Below are positions 41,951 to 52,670 of a stretch of DNA of 64,000 bases, piece after piece. The notes beneath the pieces are model-generated. The model saw nothing but the letters and a program-made list of their open reading frames with translations, was not told the origin of the DNA and did not search any database. Numbering within the stretch: position 1 is the stretch's first letter; every line of letters begins with the position of its first letter. Both the position numbers and the translations under genes were made by a program. Origin of the DNA: Adiantum capillus-veneris (taxonomy: Eukaryota; Streptophyta; Polypodiopsida; Polypodiales; Pteridaceae); assembly GCA_014529385.2 (NCBI GenBank), contig CM043945.1:96204612-96268611 (forward strand). Direction: 5' to 3'.

Positions 41951-44900
41951 TTGGCTATGAAGCTGGGCATCAAAGCTGAAGAGATGGGATACACAGCAGA
42001 GGCAGGGTTGGCATGTCCTGGCCACTCAGAGTGTGTTACTCCCATCATTGGAAAACTGCGTCTGCATATTCAGTCGTATGTGGACACTGAAGAGTTTTAT
42101 ATCATGCCGCTGGAAGGTTGTGACGCCTTGTTGGGGATCCCGTGGATGTTCCGAATCCATGGAGTCTTGGATGCCTACAACAAAAAGATCACTGTACAGC
42201 ATAGGGGCAAAACTCACATCTTGGATGTAAAGCTTAAAGGAGAGTCAGTCCCTATTGTATCTGCTTCTGCTATCACTTCTGTAATAAAGAATCATCTTTC
42301 TGTGTACTTGATTTTTGCACGTGATGTCTCAGATAGTGATCGGTCAAATTTATCTGTGTTAGATAAAGAAAGGTCAGCATTTTTGCAAAAGTTTAGTGAC
42401 TGTTTTTCTGATTCATTACCGTCGCAATTGCCGCCAGAGAAACTTGAGGACCATCGGATAGATTTGGTGCCAGGGTGTAGCCCACCAAATAGACCTCCCT
42501 ACAGGGTTAGTGCGGCGCAGCAGAAAGAGATTATGGGCCAGGTTGAGGAGTTATTAGAGAAGGGGCTGATTCAGCCTAGTTCTTCACCCTTTTGCTCCCC
42601 AGTGCTCCTAGTGCAGAAGAAGGATGGCTCATGGCGCATGTGTATTGATTACCATGCGTTGAATAAGAATAGCATCAAGAATAGGTTCCCTATTCCTAGA
42701 ATTGATGATATTCTCGATCGTTTAGAGGGTGCTGCAATTTTCAGCAGGATAGACCTTAAGAGTGGGTACCATCAGATTCGTATAAGGCCAGATGATGTGC
42801 ACAAGACTGCGTTTAGAACGACATTTGGTCTTTATGAGTTTCTAGTGATGCCGTTTGGGCTAACAAATGCTCCTGCCACGTTCAACAGAATGATGGACCG
42901 GATTTTCCGCTCGCATCAACTGTTTGTTGGAACGTTCTTCGATGACATGATAGTGTATTCGAAGAATGAAGAGGAGCATAGGCGTCACTTGACCATTGTG
43001 TTCGAAGAGCTGCGCAGTCACACGTTACTTGTCAATCCTAAGAAAAGTGAATTCTTCCTTGAAGAGATCCACTTTCTGGGCCACATAGTCTCAAAGGATG
43101 GTGTTAGAATGGATCCCGCAAAGGTCGAAGCTATCAAGACATGGCCAGACTTAAAGACTGTGCACGATGTCAGAAGCTTCTTGGGATTGTGTTCCTACTA
43201 TAGAAGGTTTATCAGAAATTTTGCAGAGATAGCATCGCCTCTTCACGCATTGCAAAAGAAAGAGGTCACTTTCAGATGGACCCAAAAAGAGATTTCAGCT
43301 TTTAGTCTCTTAAAGGAAAAGTTGACTTCAGATCCAGTTATTGTTTTGCCAGATCTCAGGAAGTCATTTGTGGTCCAGTGTGACGCGTGTGGCAGTAGCA
43401 TCGGAGCAGTGCTAATGCAAGATGGACGGGTAGTAGCCTATGAAAGCCGAATTTTGCAAGGGCCAGAGAGGACTATGCAAGTCTATGAGAAAGAGCTCTT
43501 GGCCGTGATTCATGCGCTTTCTAGCTGGAAGCACTACCTCTTAGGTGCTAATTTTGTTGTCCAAACAGATCATCAGACCTTGCGATACTTCTTGACACAG
43601 TCAAAGTTATCCGAAAAGCATATGCGATGGGCAAACATTCTTTCCATGTTCCACTTCCAGATTATGCATGTGGAAGGCAAGAAGAATGTTGTGGCTGATG
43701 CGTTATCAAGAAAGCCACAAATTTCAGATGTGTCAATTCCTTATCATCATGAGTTAGATGACATGAAGGAACAGTATATTGCTGATGAAGATTTTGCAAG
43801 GATCTTTGAACAGTTACAAGAGGGGCAACATCACGAGCACTACCTCCTCAGAGATGGTTTTATGATGATGCATGGCAGACTTTGTGTCACTAGGCCACTG
43901 CGACATAAGGTCATGGAAGAGAGTCATATCCCACCGTATGCAGGGCATCGTGGCATTGATCCAACAGTTAAAGCGGTAGAGACGTTCTTCTATTGGCCTA
44001 CCTTGAGGAGACATGTGGATGCCTTTGTGCGAGCATGCATAGTTTGCCAAAAGGTCAAGTTTGACAGGCAAAAGGCACCAGGGTTGTTACAACCACTGCC
44101 GATTCCGAATAAGCCATGGGAAAGCATTGCTATGGACTTTATCTTTGATCTTCCAAGAACGCCAACAGGGAATGATGGTATATGGACCATTATCTGCAGG
44201 TTCAGCAAGCAGGCCCATTTTATCCCTGTCAGGAAGAAGATAAAATCTGATCAGATGGCACGCTTGTTCATGTACAATGTGTTTAAGTACCATGGTATGC
44301 CACAATCGATTATCAGTGATCGTGATCCTCGCATGACCAGTTTGTTCTGGAGAGGATTGTTTGAGAACATGGGTACTACGCTCAAGTTCTCGTCTTCGTT
44401 TCATCCACAAACTGATGGACAGTCAGAAGAGGCTAATTCTACTGTCTTAGATCTGCTGAAATGCTATGTGTCAGATAATAAGGGCAAGTGGGAACAGTAT
44501 TTGCCTATGCTTGAGTATGCGTACAATAATACGGTGCATTCGTCTACTGGCAAAGCACCTTTTGAGATTGTTGAAGGCGGCAAAAAGGTTCCTCCCATTT
44601 TGCACACCAAGGACAGGATCTTTGAGGCAGATCGATATGTTGAGAACATGGATGAGATGTATAAGAAGATTAAAGTTGCCTTGGAGAAGACTCAGGCAAA
44701 ACAGAAAAATGTTGCTGATCGTCACCGTCGTGAATTGCTACTATCACCTGGTGATTGGGTTCTCCTAAGGTTCGAAAAGGCAAAGTTAAAGAAGATGAAG
44801 GGCAAGGAACGGCTGTTTCCTAAGCTCAGCATGCGTTACTATGGACCTTTTCAAGTGCTTGACAAGATCAGCGATGTGGCTTACAGGCTGAAATTGCCTG

Positions 44901-45280
44901 ATGCATGGAAGATTCATAATGCGTTTCACGTGAGTCTTCTAAGACCCTTCGTGGGTGATGTGCCAGAAGATATGCCAGTTGAGGATCAGCCAGAAGTTGA
45001 GGAACTTGATGAGATCCTGGTACCTGAGCAAGTTTTGGCACATAAGGACAGAAAAGTTAAAGGACAAGTTGCAAGACGCTATTTGGTGAAGTTCAAGAAC
45101 TATCCGCCTATGGATGCAAAGTGGATGGAAGAGCATGAACTGTCAGAGTCACCAAATGTATTGCAGCTTTACCTTGAAGCCTTTGGGTTACAGCCTACTT
45201 ATGCCCCAACCCAGCGTGTGCAAAGGAGGGGTAATGATAGAGCTAGTACATCAAATGTACATATGAATTCAGTGCCATAG
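41951..45280 (+). CDS. Gy-G pol: uninterrupted protease end, RT, RNase H, integrase, chromodomain
   Basis: An open frame of 1109 codons. Residues 1-85 are the C-terminal part of a retropepsin-like protease (EEFYIMPLEGCDALLGIPWM). RT spans about 180-370 ([42 protein letters not shown]). RNase H spans about 450-570 (VVQCDACGSSIGAVLMQDG, YEKELLAVIHALSSWKHYLL). The integrase HHCC domain is near 650-700 (AGHRGID, C-I-V-C) and its core at 720-900 (DFIFDLPRTP, ISDRDPRMTS, FHPQTDGQSEEAN). The C-terminal chromodomain is near 1020-1080 (RRYLVKFKNYPPMDAKWMEE). All catalytic residues I can check are present. Translation would depend on the broken upstream gag-protease frame, so normal expression is doubtful. 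Confidence 0.93.
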   Translation: MAMKLGIKAEEMGYTAEAGLACPGHSECVTPIIGKLRLHIQSYVDTEEFYIMPLEGCDALLGIPWMFRIHGVLDAYNKKITVQHRGKTHILDVKLKGESVPIVSASAITSVIKNHLSVYLIFARDVSDSDRSNLSVLDKERSAFLQKFSDCFSDSLPSQLPPEKLEDHRIDLVPGCSPPNRPPYRVSAAQQKEIMGQVEELLEKGLIQPSSSPFCSPVLLVQKKDGSWRMCIDYHALNKNSIKNRFPIPRIDDILDRLEGAAIFSRIDLKSGYHQIRIRPDDVHKTAFRTTFGLYEFLVMPFGLTNAPATFNRMMDRIFRSHQLFVGTFFDDMIVYSKNEEEHRRHLTIVFEELRSHTLLVNPKKSEFFLEEIHFLGHIVSKDGVRMDPAKVEAIKTWPDLKTVHDVRSFLGLCSYYRRFIRNFAEIASPLHALQKKEVTFRWTQKEISAFSLLKEKLTSDPVIVLPDLRKSFVVQCDACGSSIGAVLMQDGRVVAYESRILQGPERTMQVYEKELLAVIHALSSWKHYLLGANFVVQTDHQTLRYFLTQSKLSEKHMRWANILSMFHFQIMHVEGKKNVVADALSRKPQISDVSIPYHHELDDMKEQYIADEDFARIFEQLQEGQHHEHYLLRDGFMMMHGRLCVTRPLRHKVMEESHIPPYAGHRGIDPTVKAVETFFYWPTLRRHVDAFVRACIVCQKVKFDRQKAPGLLQPLPIPNKPWESIAMDFIFDLPRTPTGNDGIWTIICRFSKQAHFIPVRKKIKSDQMARLFMYNVFKYHGMPQSIISDRDPRMTSLFWRGLFENMGTTLKFSSSFHPQTDGQSEEANSTVLDLLKCYVSDNKGKWEQYLPMLEYAYNNTVHSSTGKAPFEIVEGGKKVPPILHTKDRIFEADRYVENMDEMYKKIKVALEKTQAKQKNVADRHRRELLLSPGDWVLLRFEKAKLKKMKGKERLFPKLSMRYYGPFQVLDKISDVAYRLKLPDAWKIHNAFHVSLLRPFVGDVPEDMPVEDQPEVEELDEILVPEQVLAHKDRKVKGQVARRYLVKFKNYPPMDAKWMEEHELSESPNVLQLYLEAFGLQPTYAPTQRVQRRGNDRASTSNVHMNSVP

Positions 45281-45436
45281 ATGGAAATGGCAAAAGTATG
45301 AAGGCCTCATTAAGTCATTTGTATCTATGTATGTTACGACCTTTCTTGCGGATACATGCGATGATAAAAGAGTGTTAATAGCACAAGATCATCAGTGGCG
45401 TGTATTTATGGTATGCAATCGAGGACGTTTGCGATT

Positions 45437-45449
45437 TCAAGAGGGGGGT
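45437..45449 (+). other. Gy-G polypurine tract
   Basis: TTTCAAGAGGGGGG immediately before the 3' LTR; the same AAGAGGGGGG core is used by Gy-B, Gy-K and Gy-H. The 150 bp between pol and this tract are non-coding. Confidence 0.85.
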
Positions 45450-45450
45450 A

Positions 45451-46927
45451 TGTCACGAGGACGTGGCAGTTATTAACCATGTCACAGAGATGTGGCAACT
45501 GCTAACCTTGGTTGTTGGTTTCTTTCCAATGGGGTTTATTTTATTTGTTTAAGACCCTCTTCTTGAAGTAGCAAACGGTCGGACATTGTATGGCCAATGT
45601 GAACGGTAGATTCACCCGCAGACGGGAAGTGGTCGGCACTGGAATTCGTATGGTAAGAGGATGTCTAGGCTCAGAGCAAGATCATATAGGTCCCCCCATC
45701 GCACTTAGCAAGTTGGTGGATACTAGGAAGTGAACTCAATGAAGGCGTAAAGTCAAGGTGGGACTTCCAACAAAAAGTATCCGACAGTTGGGCCACATTG
45801 CACTTTTGGATGCGGTCCCAATGAGGATAGATGGTCAGAAGACAAGTGGGAGCCCAACGGAAGCATCTCCTAAAATTTAGGAAACTGCTATTTTGGGCCG
45901 TGAAATGTGTTCGCGTCATTACCTCCGGTATGACTAGGGGAACACTTTATAACTCTGCCGCGAAGTCAACTGACGCGTCGGTTGGGATATTTTTAAGCGG
46001 CGAACCCGAAACGGGAAAATGCTTGAAAATGCGCCAAGTGTCACATTTTGATGAACTTTCCTCTTGCAGAAAAATGGGCGCTGATTTTTATGCTGGGAGA
46101 GGCCTCATTTGCAACCTGTCACAGGTTAAGAGCTATGGAGTGCTTTCTTTCCCTCTCATGTACAGTGTGGTGCTAGGAGTGATGCCCTGCACACTACACA
46201 CTGCTCTCTCTCTCCCCTACGTGCAGTTATGTGATGCCCCACAAGAGGGCTACTCATTTGACTGATGTACAGTTGTGTGGGTTCATGCTTTTGTGCTGAG
46301 GCAAGAGCCTCCTTGAGCAGGAACAGAGGTAGCTAACTGCTGCTCCAAAGCAGGCACTGGTGAGGGTCATAACCTCACCGTACAGGTGCAAAATCAGCGC
46401 TGTGTATGCGCTGTAAATTCACTGTTTTTCAGCCATACGGACGCCAGGATCATTGGGAATCGTGCCCCACTGGCAAAGGACAGTTAGGGGACTGTTTGGG
46501 GCTGAAAACAGGGCAAAAACCAGTAAATACAGCGTGCTGAATTTACTGTTTTTGGACAGGAATCAGAGGGTATACGCCAGTGCAAGCGAGTTCCAGCAGG
46601 GGAATTGGTGTCGCGCAAGTTTTGGGGCTGTTATGCTGCCGAAATTTGGCCAAATCAAATGGTATCTAGGTGGATACACGTGAAGGATTCCCAGGACCTT
46701 ACCTTGTAATTTACCCTCCTAAAGAATAAAGAAATACCGAAAGGGGTGCCAATTTTGGGGCCTACAGGTTGTCGGCGTCTGCTCGGAGCATTCTAGCTTC
46801 CGAGCCGTGTGTGAGTTGAAGTGTTAATTCCCATTACAGGTTCTCTTTGCAAAGTGCTCTGTGTGTGTGTATAAAGTAAAGAATTTCGGGTGAAAGCCAA
46901 CGCCTACCGCCCTACGGGCCGGTTACA
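45451..46927 (+). repeat. Gy-G 3' LTR (1477 bp)
   Basis: TGTCACGAGGACGTGGC to ACGGGCCGGTTACA. It is close to the solo LTR 15654-17134 in length and content. The R motif is at 46725-46751. It is followed directly by a second, 5'-truncated copy. Confidence 0.93.
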
Positions 46928-48196
46928 GATGTCTAGGCTCAAAGCAAGATCATATAGGTCCCCCCGTCGCACTTAGCAAGTTGGTGGATACTAGGAGGTG
47001 AACTCAATTAAGGGGTAAAGTCAAGGTGGGACTACCAACAAAAAGTATCCGACAGTTGGGCCACATTGCACTTTTGGATGCGGCTCCAATGAGGATAGAT
47101 GGTCAGAAGACCAGTGGGAGCCCAACGGAAGCATCTCCTAAAATTTAGGGAACTGCTATTTTGGGCCGTGAAATGTGTTCGCGTCATTACCTCCGGTATG
47201 ACTAGGGGAACATTTTATAACTCTGCCACGAAGTCAACTGGGCAACCGGTCAGGATATTTTTAAGCTACAAACCCGAAACGGGCAAATGCTTGTAAATGC
47301 GCCAAGTGTCGAATTTTCATGCACTTTCCTCTTGCAGAAGAAGTGGCGCTGAATTTTATGCTGGGAGAGGCCTCATTTCAGCTTTTGCACAGGTTAAGAG
47401 CTATGGAGTGCTTCCTTTCCCTCTCATGTACAGTGTGGTGCCAGGAGTGATGCCCTGCAAGCTACACATTGCTCTCTCTCTCCCCTACGTGCAGTTATGT
47501 GATGCCCCACAAGAGGGCTACTCATTTGACTGATGTACAGTTGTGTGGGTTCATGCTTTTGTGTTGAGGCAAGAGCCTCCTTGAGCAGGAACAGGGGTAG
47601 CTAGCTGCTGCTCCAAAGCAGGCACTGGTGAGGGTCATAACCTCACCGTACATGTGCAAAATCAGCGTTGTGTATGCGCTGTAATTTTACTGTTTTTCAG
47701 CCATACGGACAGTTAGGGGACTGTTTGGGGCTGAAAACGGCAGAGGATAGTTAGGGGACTGTTTGGGGCTGAAAAACGGGGCAAAAACCAGTAAATACAG
47801 CGTGCTGAATTTACTGTTTTTGGACAGGATTCAGAGGGTATACGCCAATAGAAGCGAGTTCCAGCAAGGGAATTGGTTTCGCGCAAGTTTTGGGGCTGTT
47901 ATGCTGCCGAAATTTGGCCAAAACAGGCGGTATCTAGTGGGATACAGTCAAAGGATTCCCAGGACTCTTCTTTGTACTTTACCCTCCTAAAGAATAAAGA
48001 AATACCGAAAGGGGCGCCAATTTTGGGGCCTACAGGTTGTCGGCGTCTACTCGGAGCATTCTAGCTTCCGAGCCGTGTGTGTGATTAAGTGTTAATTCCC
48101 GTTACAGGTCTCCTTTGCAAGTGCTCTCTGTGTGTGTGTCTAAAGTAAAGAATTTCGGGTGAAAGCCAACGCCTACCGCCCTACGGGCCGGTTTCA
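46928..48196 (+). repeat. Second Gy-G-family LTR copy, 5'-truncated
   Basis: Starts at GATGTCTAGGCTC, matching position 45660 of the first LTR, and runs to GGGCCGGTTTCA. It contains a local 38-bp duplication (AGTTAGGGGACTGTTTGGGG at 47711 and 47749). The R motif is at 47994-48020. This looks like unequal recombination or a template switch between LTRs. Confidence 0.88.
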
Positions 48197-48908
48197 GTTG
48201 GATCCCCGGCAAGTTGTACTTTGCGAGCATAATAATAAAGAAATACCGAAAGGGGCACCAATCTTTGGGGCAAGCGAATTTGGGTACAGAAGTGCGTCGT
48301 GCCATGTCGACTTTTCTCTCTCTCGTCAAGTTAGGGGACTGTTTGGGGCTGAAAACGGGGCAAAAACCAGTAAATACAGCGTGCTGAATTTACTGTTTTT
48401 GGACAGGAATCAGAGGGTATACGCCAATAGAAGCGAGTTCCAACAGGGGAATTGGTTTCGCGCAGGTTTTGGGGCTGTTATGCTGCCGAAATTTTGCCAA
48501 AACAGGCGGTATCTAGTGGATACAGTCAAAGGATTCCCAGGACTCTTCTTTGTACTTTACCCTCCTAAAGAATAAAGAAATACCGAAAGGGGCGCCAATT
48601 TTGGGGCCTACAGGTTGTCGACGTCTACTCGGAGCATTCTAGCTTCCGAGCCGTGTGTGTGATTAAGTGTTAATTCCCGTTACAGGTCTCCTTTGCAAGT
48701 GCTCTCTGTGTGTGTGTCTAAAGTAAAGAATTTCAGGTGAAAGCCAACGCCTACCGCCCTACGGGCCGGTTTCAGTTGGACCCCCGGCAAGTTGTACTTT
48801 GCGAGCATAATAATAAAGAAATACCAAAAGGGGCGCCAATCTTTGGGGCAAGCGAATTTGGGTGCGGAAGTGCGTCGTGCCATGTCGACTTTTCTCTCTC
48901 TCGTCAAG
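47751..48908 (+). repeat. 580-bp tandem duplication of LTR end plus leader
   Basis: Unit 1 is 47751-48330 and unit 2 is 48331-48908. Each holds the LTR end (from TTAGGGGACTGTTTGGGG to CGGTTTCA), then about 134 bp starting GTTGGATCCCCGGCAAG or GTTGGACCCCCGGCAAG and ending CTCTCGTCAAG. The 134-bp part carries its own copy of the R motif (48233 and 48812), so it derives from a second LTR type. Two copies in tandem give four R motifs within 840 bp. Confidence 0.9.
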
Positions 48909-49080
48909 TTCATTGAATTTGCAGTTTCTGTTCATGTGTTGCTATCGATTTCTGTCCAAGCCTGTAATAGTACTATCAAAGCTCACAAAGATTCTTCTTC
49001 TACGAAGGATCCGATCCCTTCTGCAACACACATGGGTTCTCATGGAGAATCTCATGGGGACCATGCCCCTTTGCGGCGAG
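48909..49080. other. Unassigned sequence between LTR repeats and MITE
   Basis: About 170 bp, open on the plus strand, continuing from the second 134-bp leader. It may be internal sequence of the lost element. I see no domain. Confidence 0.5.
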
Positions 49081-49348
49081 CAATGTGACATGAAACGTTT
49101 CGGTGTTTCCTTCCTTTCGGGGTTTTGAGGTTTCTGAAATGTTTCGTTTTGGACCTCAAAGAAAGTGAAACACAGGTTTCATTTTACATGTATGTACCTA
49201 TAAATCATACATTAAATATACATACAAATTCGTGTGTCAAGACATGTGAAGCACCAAAATCTAGATGTGAGATTTGAGTCATGAGTGAACAAGGTAAGTC
49301 GGAAGCCAACTCAAGCAACGTACGAGGGAGCCAAGCTTATGTGTAAGG

Positions 49349-49402
<54 letters not shown>

Positions 49403-49567
49403 TTGATGTGCGTGAGGGTCAAAAAATCTATCGATTTTTTAAGGCAACCTTTGTATATGGCTTACAAAATCCCCAAACCGGTGGTTTGAGGTCAATCAGT
49501 CAAAAGGGGGCAAAAAAAGAAAATCAACTTGTTTTGCCCATTTCACTGAAACGTTTCGGGCCATTTC
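49081..49567. mobile_element. Second hAT-like MITE copy, right end truncated
   Basis: Starts CAATGTGACATGAAACGTTT and matches the MITE at 21146 through TACATGTATGTACCTATAA, CATACATTAAATATACATAC and CCATTTCACTGAAACGTTTC. It then stops before the right terminal repeat, at about 49567. A (GA)23 run (49352-49398) replaces part of the middle. No target duplication can be shown. Confidence 0.8.
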
Positions 49568-50266
<699 letters not shown>

Positions 50267-50429
50267 ACGCGCGCGAGGTGGGGCCGAAGTTTGCCTTCCA
50301 TTGGCAAGCATCTTAGTGGACCCAGGTGGGTAACAAAGTTAAAGGGGAGTTCTTTGAGACGGTGGGGCCCCGCCATGGGCACACCAATGTCATCCAATTG
50401 AGGCGGTCAACTGTGATTTGTTGTGATTT

Positions 50430-51392
50430 GTTGTCAGCTGAGCCTCAATCAGAGCGTCAGGATGCATGCAGAGAACAGGTTTGGATGCAGATGCCTTGCC
50501 TTGTTACTGAGGAGATGCGTCAGAGACTAGAGCTTCCCCTCCAGCTAGAGGAGCTTGGAGTATTGCGACTTGCTTGGTTCAGATCTTTGTAGCGCATATC
50601 AGTACATCTTGTACACTGGCGAGATGCCTGACAACATGAGTAAGGGCTTGATCTACCTTATTCCCAAGGAGGAAGGCTCCTTGGATGAGATTCCGCAGTG
50701 GCGACCCATCACCATTCTCAACTCAATCTACAAAATTCTAGCAAAGACTCTGAGCTTGAGAATTCGGCCACTACTTGAGAGCAGTAGTATCCTTGACAAC
50801 ATTTTCACCTTTTGGGAGGCGTCTGTCCTTGCGCGTCTCCGAGGAGAGGATCTTGTGATACTCCTCGTTTGGGAGAAGGCTTACAACAGAGTTGACTGGG
50901 ACTTCTAAGAAGGCACTCTACGCAAGATGGGTTTCTTAGATGCTTGGATCAGAGGTGTCTCTACTCTCTACAGGTGTGCGAATAGTCAGGTGTTCTTGGA
51001 AAGGGAAAGAGGGGAACTCTTCATGCTCACACGTTCTGTGAGACAGGGTTGGCCTCTAGCCCCCTCCCTCTTTTTGTTCTATGTTGAGGCGATGAGCAGA
51101 TTTTTGACTTCACAGCAGGTTGGATTGCGTGGTTTAGAGCTCCCTATTAGGAGAGACGAGCTACTTGACACTGAGTTTGCTGACAACTCAGCCTTGTACA
51201 TGGAGGGCCAAGAGGCCAATTTGCATAGGTGTGAGCACGCTCTGAAGGTATTTTGTTGTGCATCAAGAGCACTGATCAACTAAGGAAGACGGTGGTTTTT
51301 TGGGTTGGCAATGCTCCTACGCCTGATTGGTCGCCGGGTGAGGGCTTCAGGTGGATTCCCCCACGGACTCCATTACGTTATCTGGGTTGTCA
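50430..51392 (+). pseudogene. LINE-3 ORF2 RT part
   Basis: The frame pieces at 50430-51392 read EPQSERQDACREQVWMQMPC, then GLIYLIPKEEGSLDEIPQWR, RPITILNSIYKILAKTLSLR, LVILLVWEKAYNRVDWDF (DFEKAY changed to VWEKAY), LTRSVRQGWPLAPSLFLFYV and TEFADNSALYMEGQEANLHR. The catalytic box reads FADN, having lost the second aspartate. A TAA follows DWDF near 50906. It ends at 51392, where Gy-H inserted. Confidence 0.88.
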
Positions 51393-52070
<678 letters not shown>

Positions 52071-52670
52071 TACCCCCCTCTTGAAAGCATTGTAATCGCC
52101 CTCGATTACGCCTGCAAAACAGACAGAAGCCATAAATTGTCTTAACTGACACTGACTGTTAGTACCGACGCACTAGGAACACACATCTAGCACATGTACC
52201 AATCGGCAGTCACATTACATGACATCACAGGACATCACTTGACATCACATGACAAATCACATTCAACAATTCATTCGGATCTCAGACCATCATTTATAGG
52301 CAATGCAATTAGCAGTCGCATCTAGATCCAATTAGGACCTCATAGATGCCCGATTGACTAATCCCTATTGCAACCATGTCTATCGAGATCATTCAGACCA
52401 AAATGCTACAGTCATTTTGTATATCAGTTCGTGCACTTAAACAAGTCAATAACAAATCAGTATCATATTATCGGGAATTCCATTTCATAAAGTCATTCCA
52501 GCAAAATATTGTCAGCTCTCAGTAGCCCTAAAGCTCAAAGAGATATCAATGACTCTAGTATCAAAAATCGAGGCATCTCTTGACAAAGGAGCGGAGTAAC
52601 TCCCCTCTTGTGCATACCCACTGCACTGGATTTCCGGCCAAGCTGAATTCGGGGTTCCAATTGGAATAGA
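52071..52670 (-). other. Gy-H 3' untranslated region with short GACATCACA repeats
   Basis: Between the polypurine tract and the chromodomain stop. It includes a run of about 10-bp units (GACATCACAG/TTGACATCACA) at 52219-52256, also seen in Gy-K at 30283-30333. No ORF is visible. Confidence 0.7.

Larger units (their letters stand above)
33759..46927 (+). mobile_element. Gy-G: Ty3/gypsy element with open pol, hosting a copia insertion
   Basis: Truncated 5' LTR (33759-34361 and 39597-39972, split by the copia element), primer site (39973-39989), gag (40071 to about 41940), pol (to 45280), a polypurine tract (TTTCAAGAGGGGGG, 45437-45449) and a 3' LTR (45451-46927). The missing first ~500 bp of the 5' LTR corresponds to 45451-45949. 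Pol is one open frame, but gag has two in-frame stops and the gag-protease junction is frame-broken, so it is recently dead rather than active. Its LTR family also supplies the solo LTR at 15654-17134 and the duplicated pieces at 46928-48774. Confidence 0.92.
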
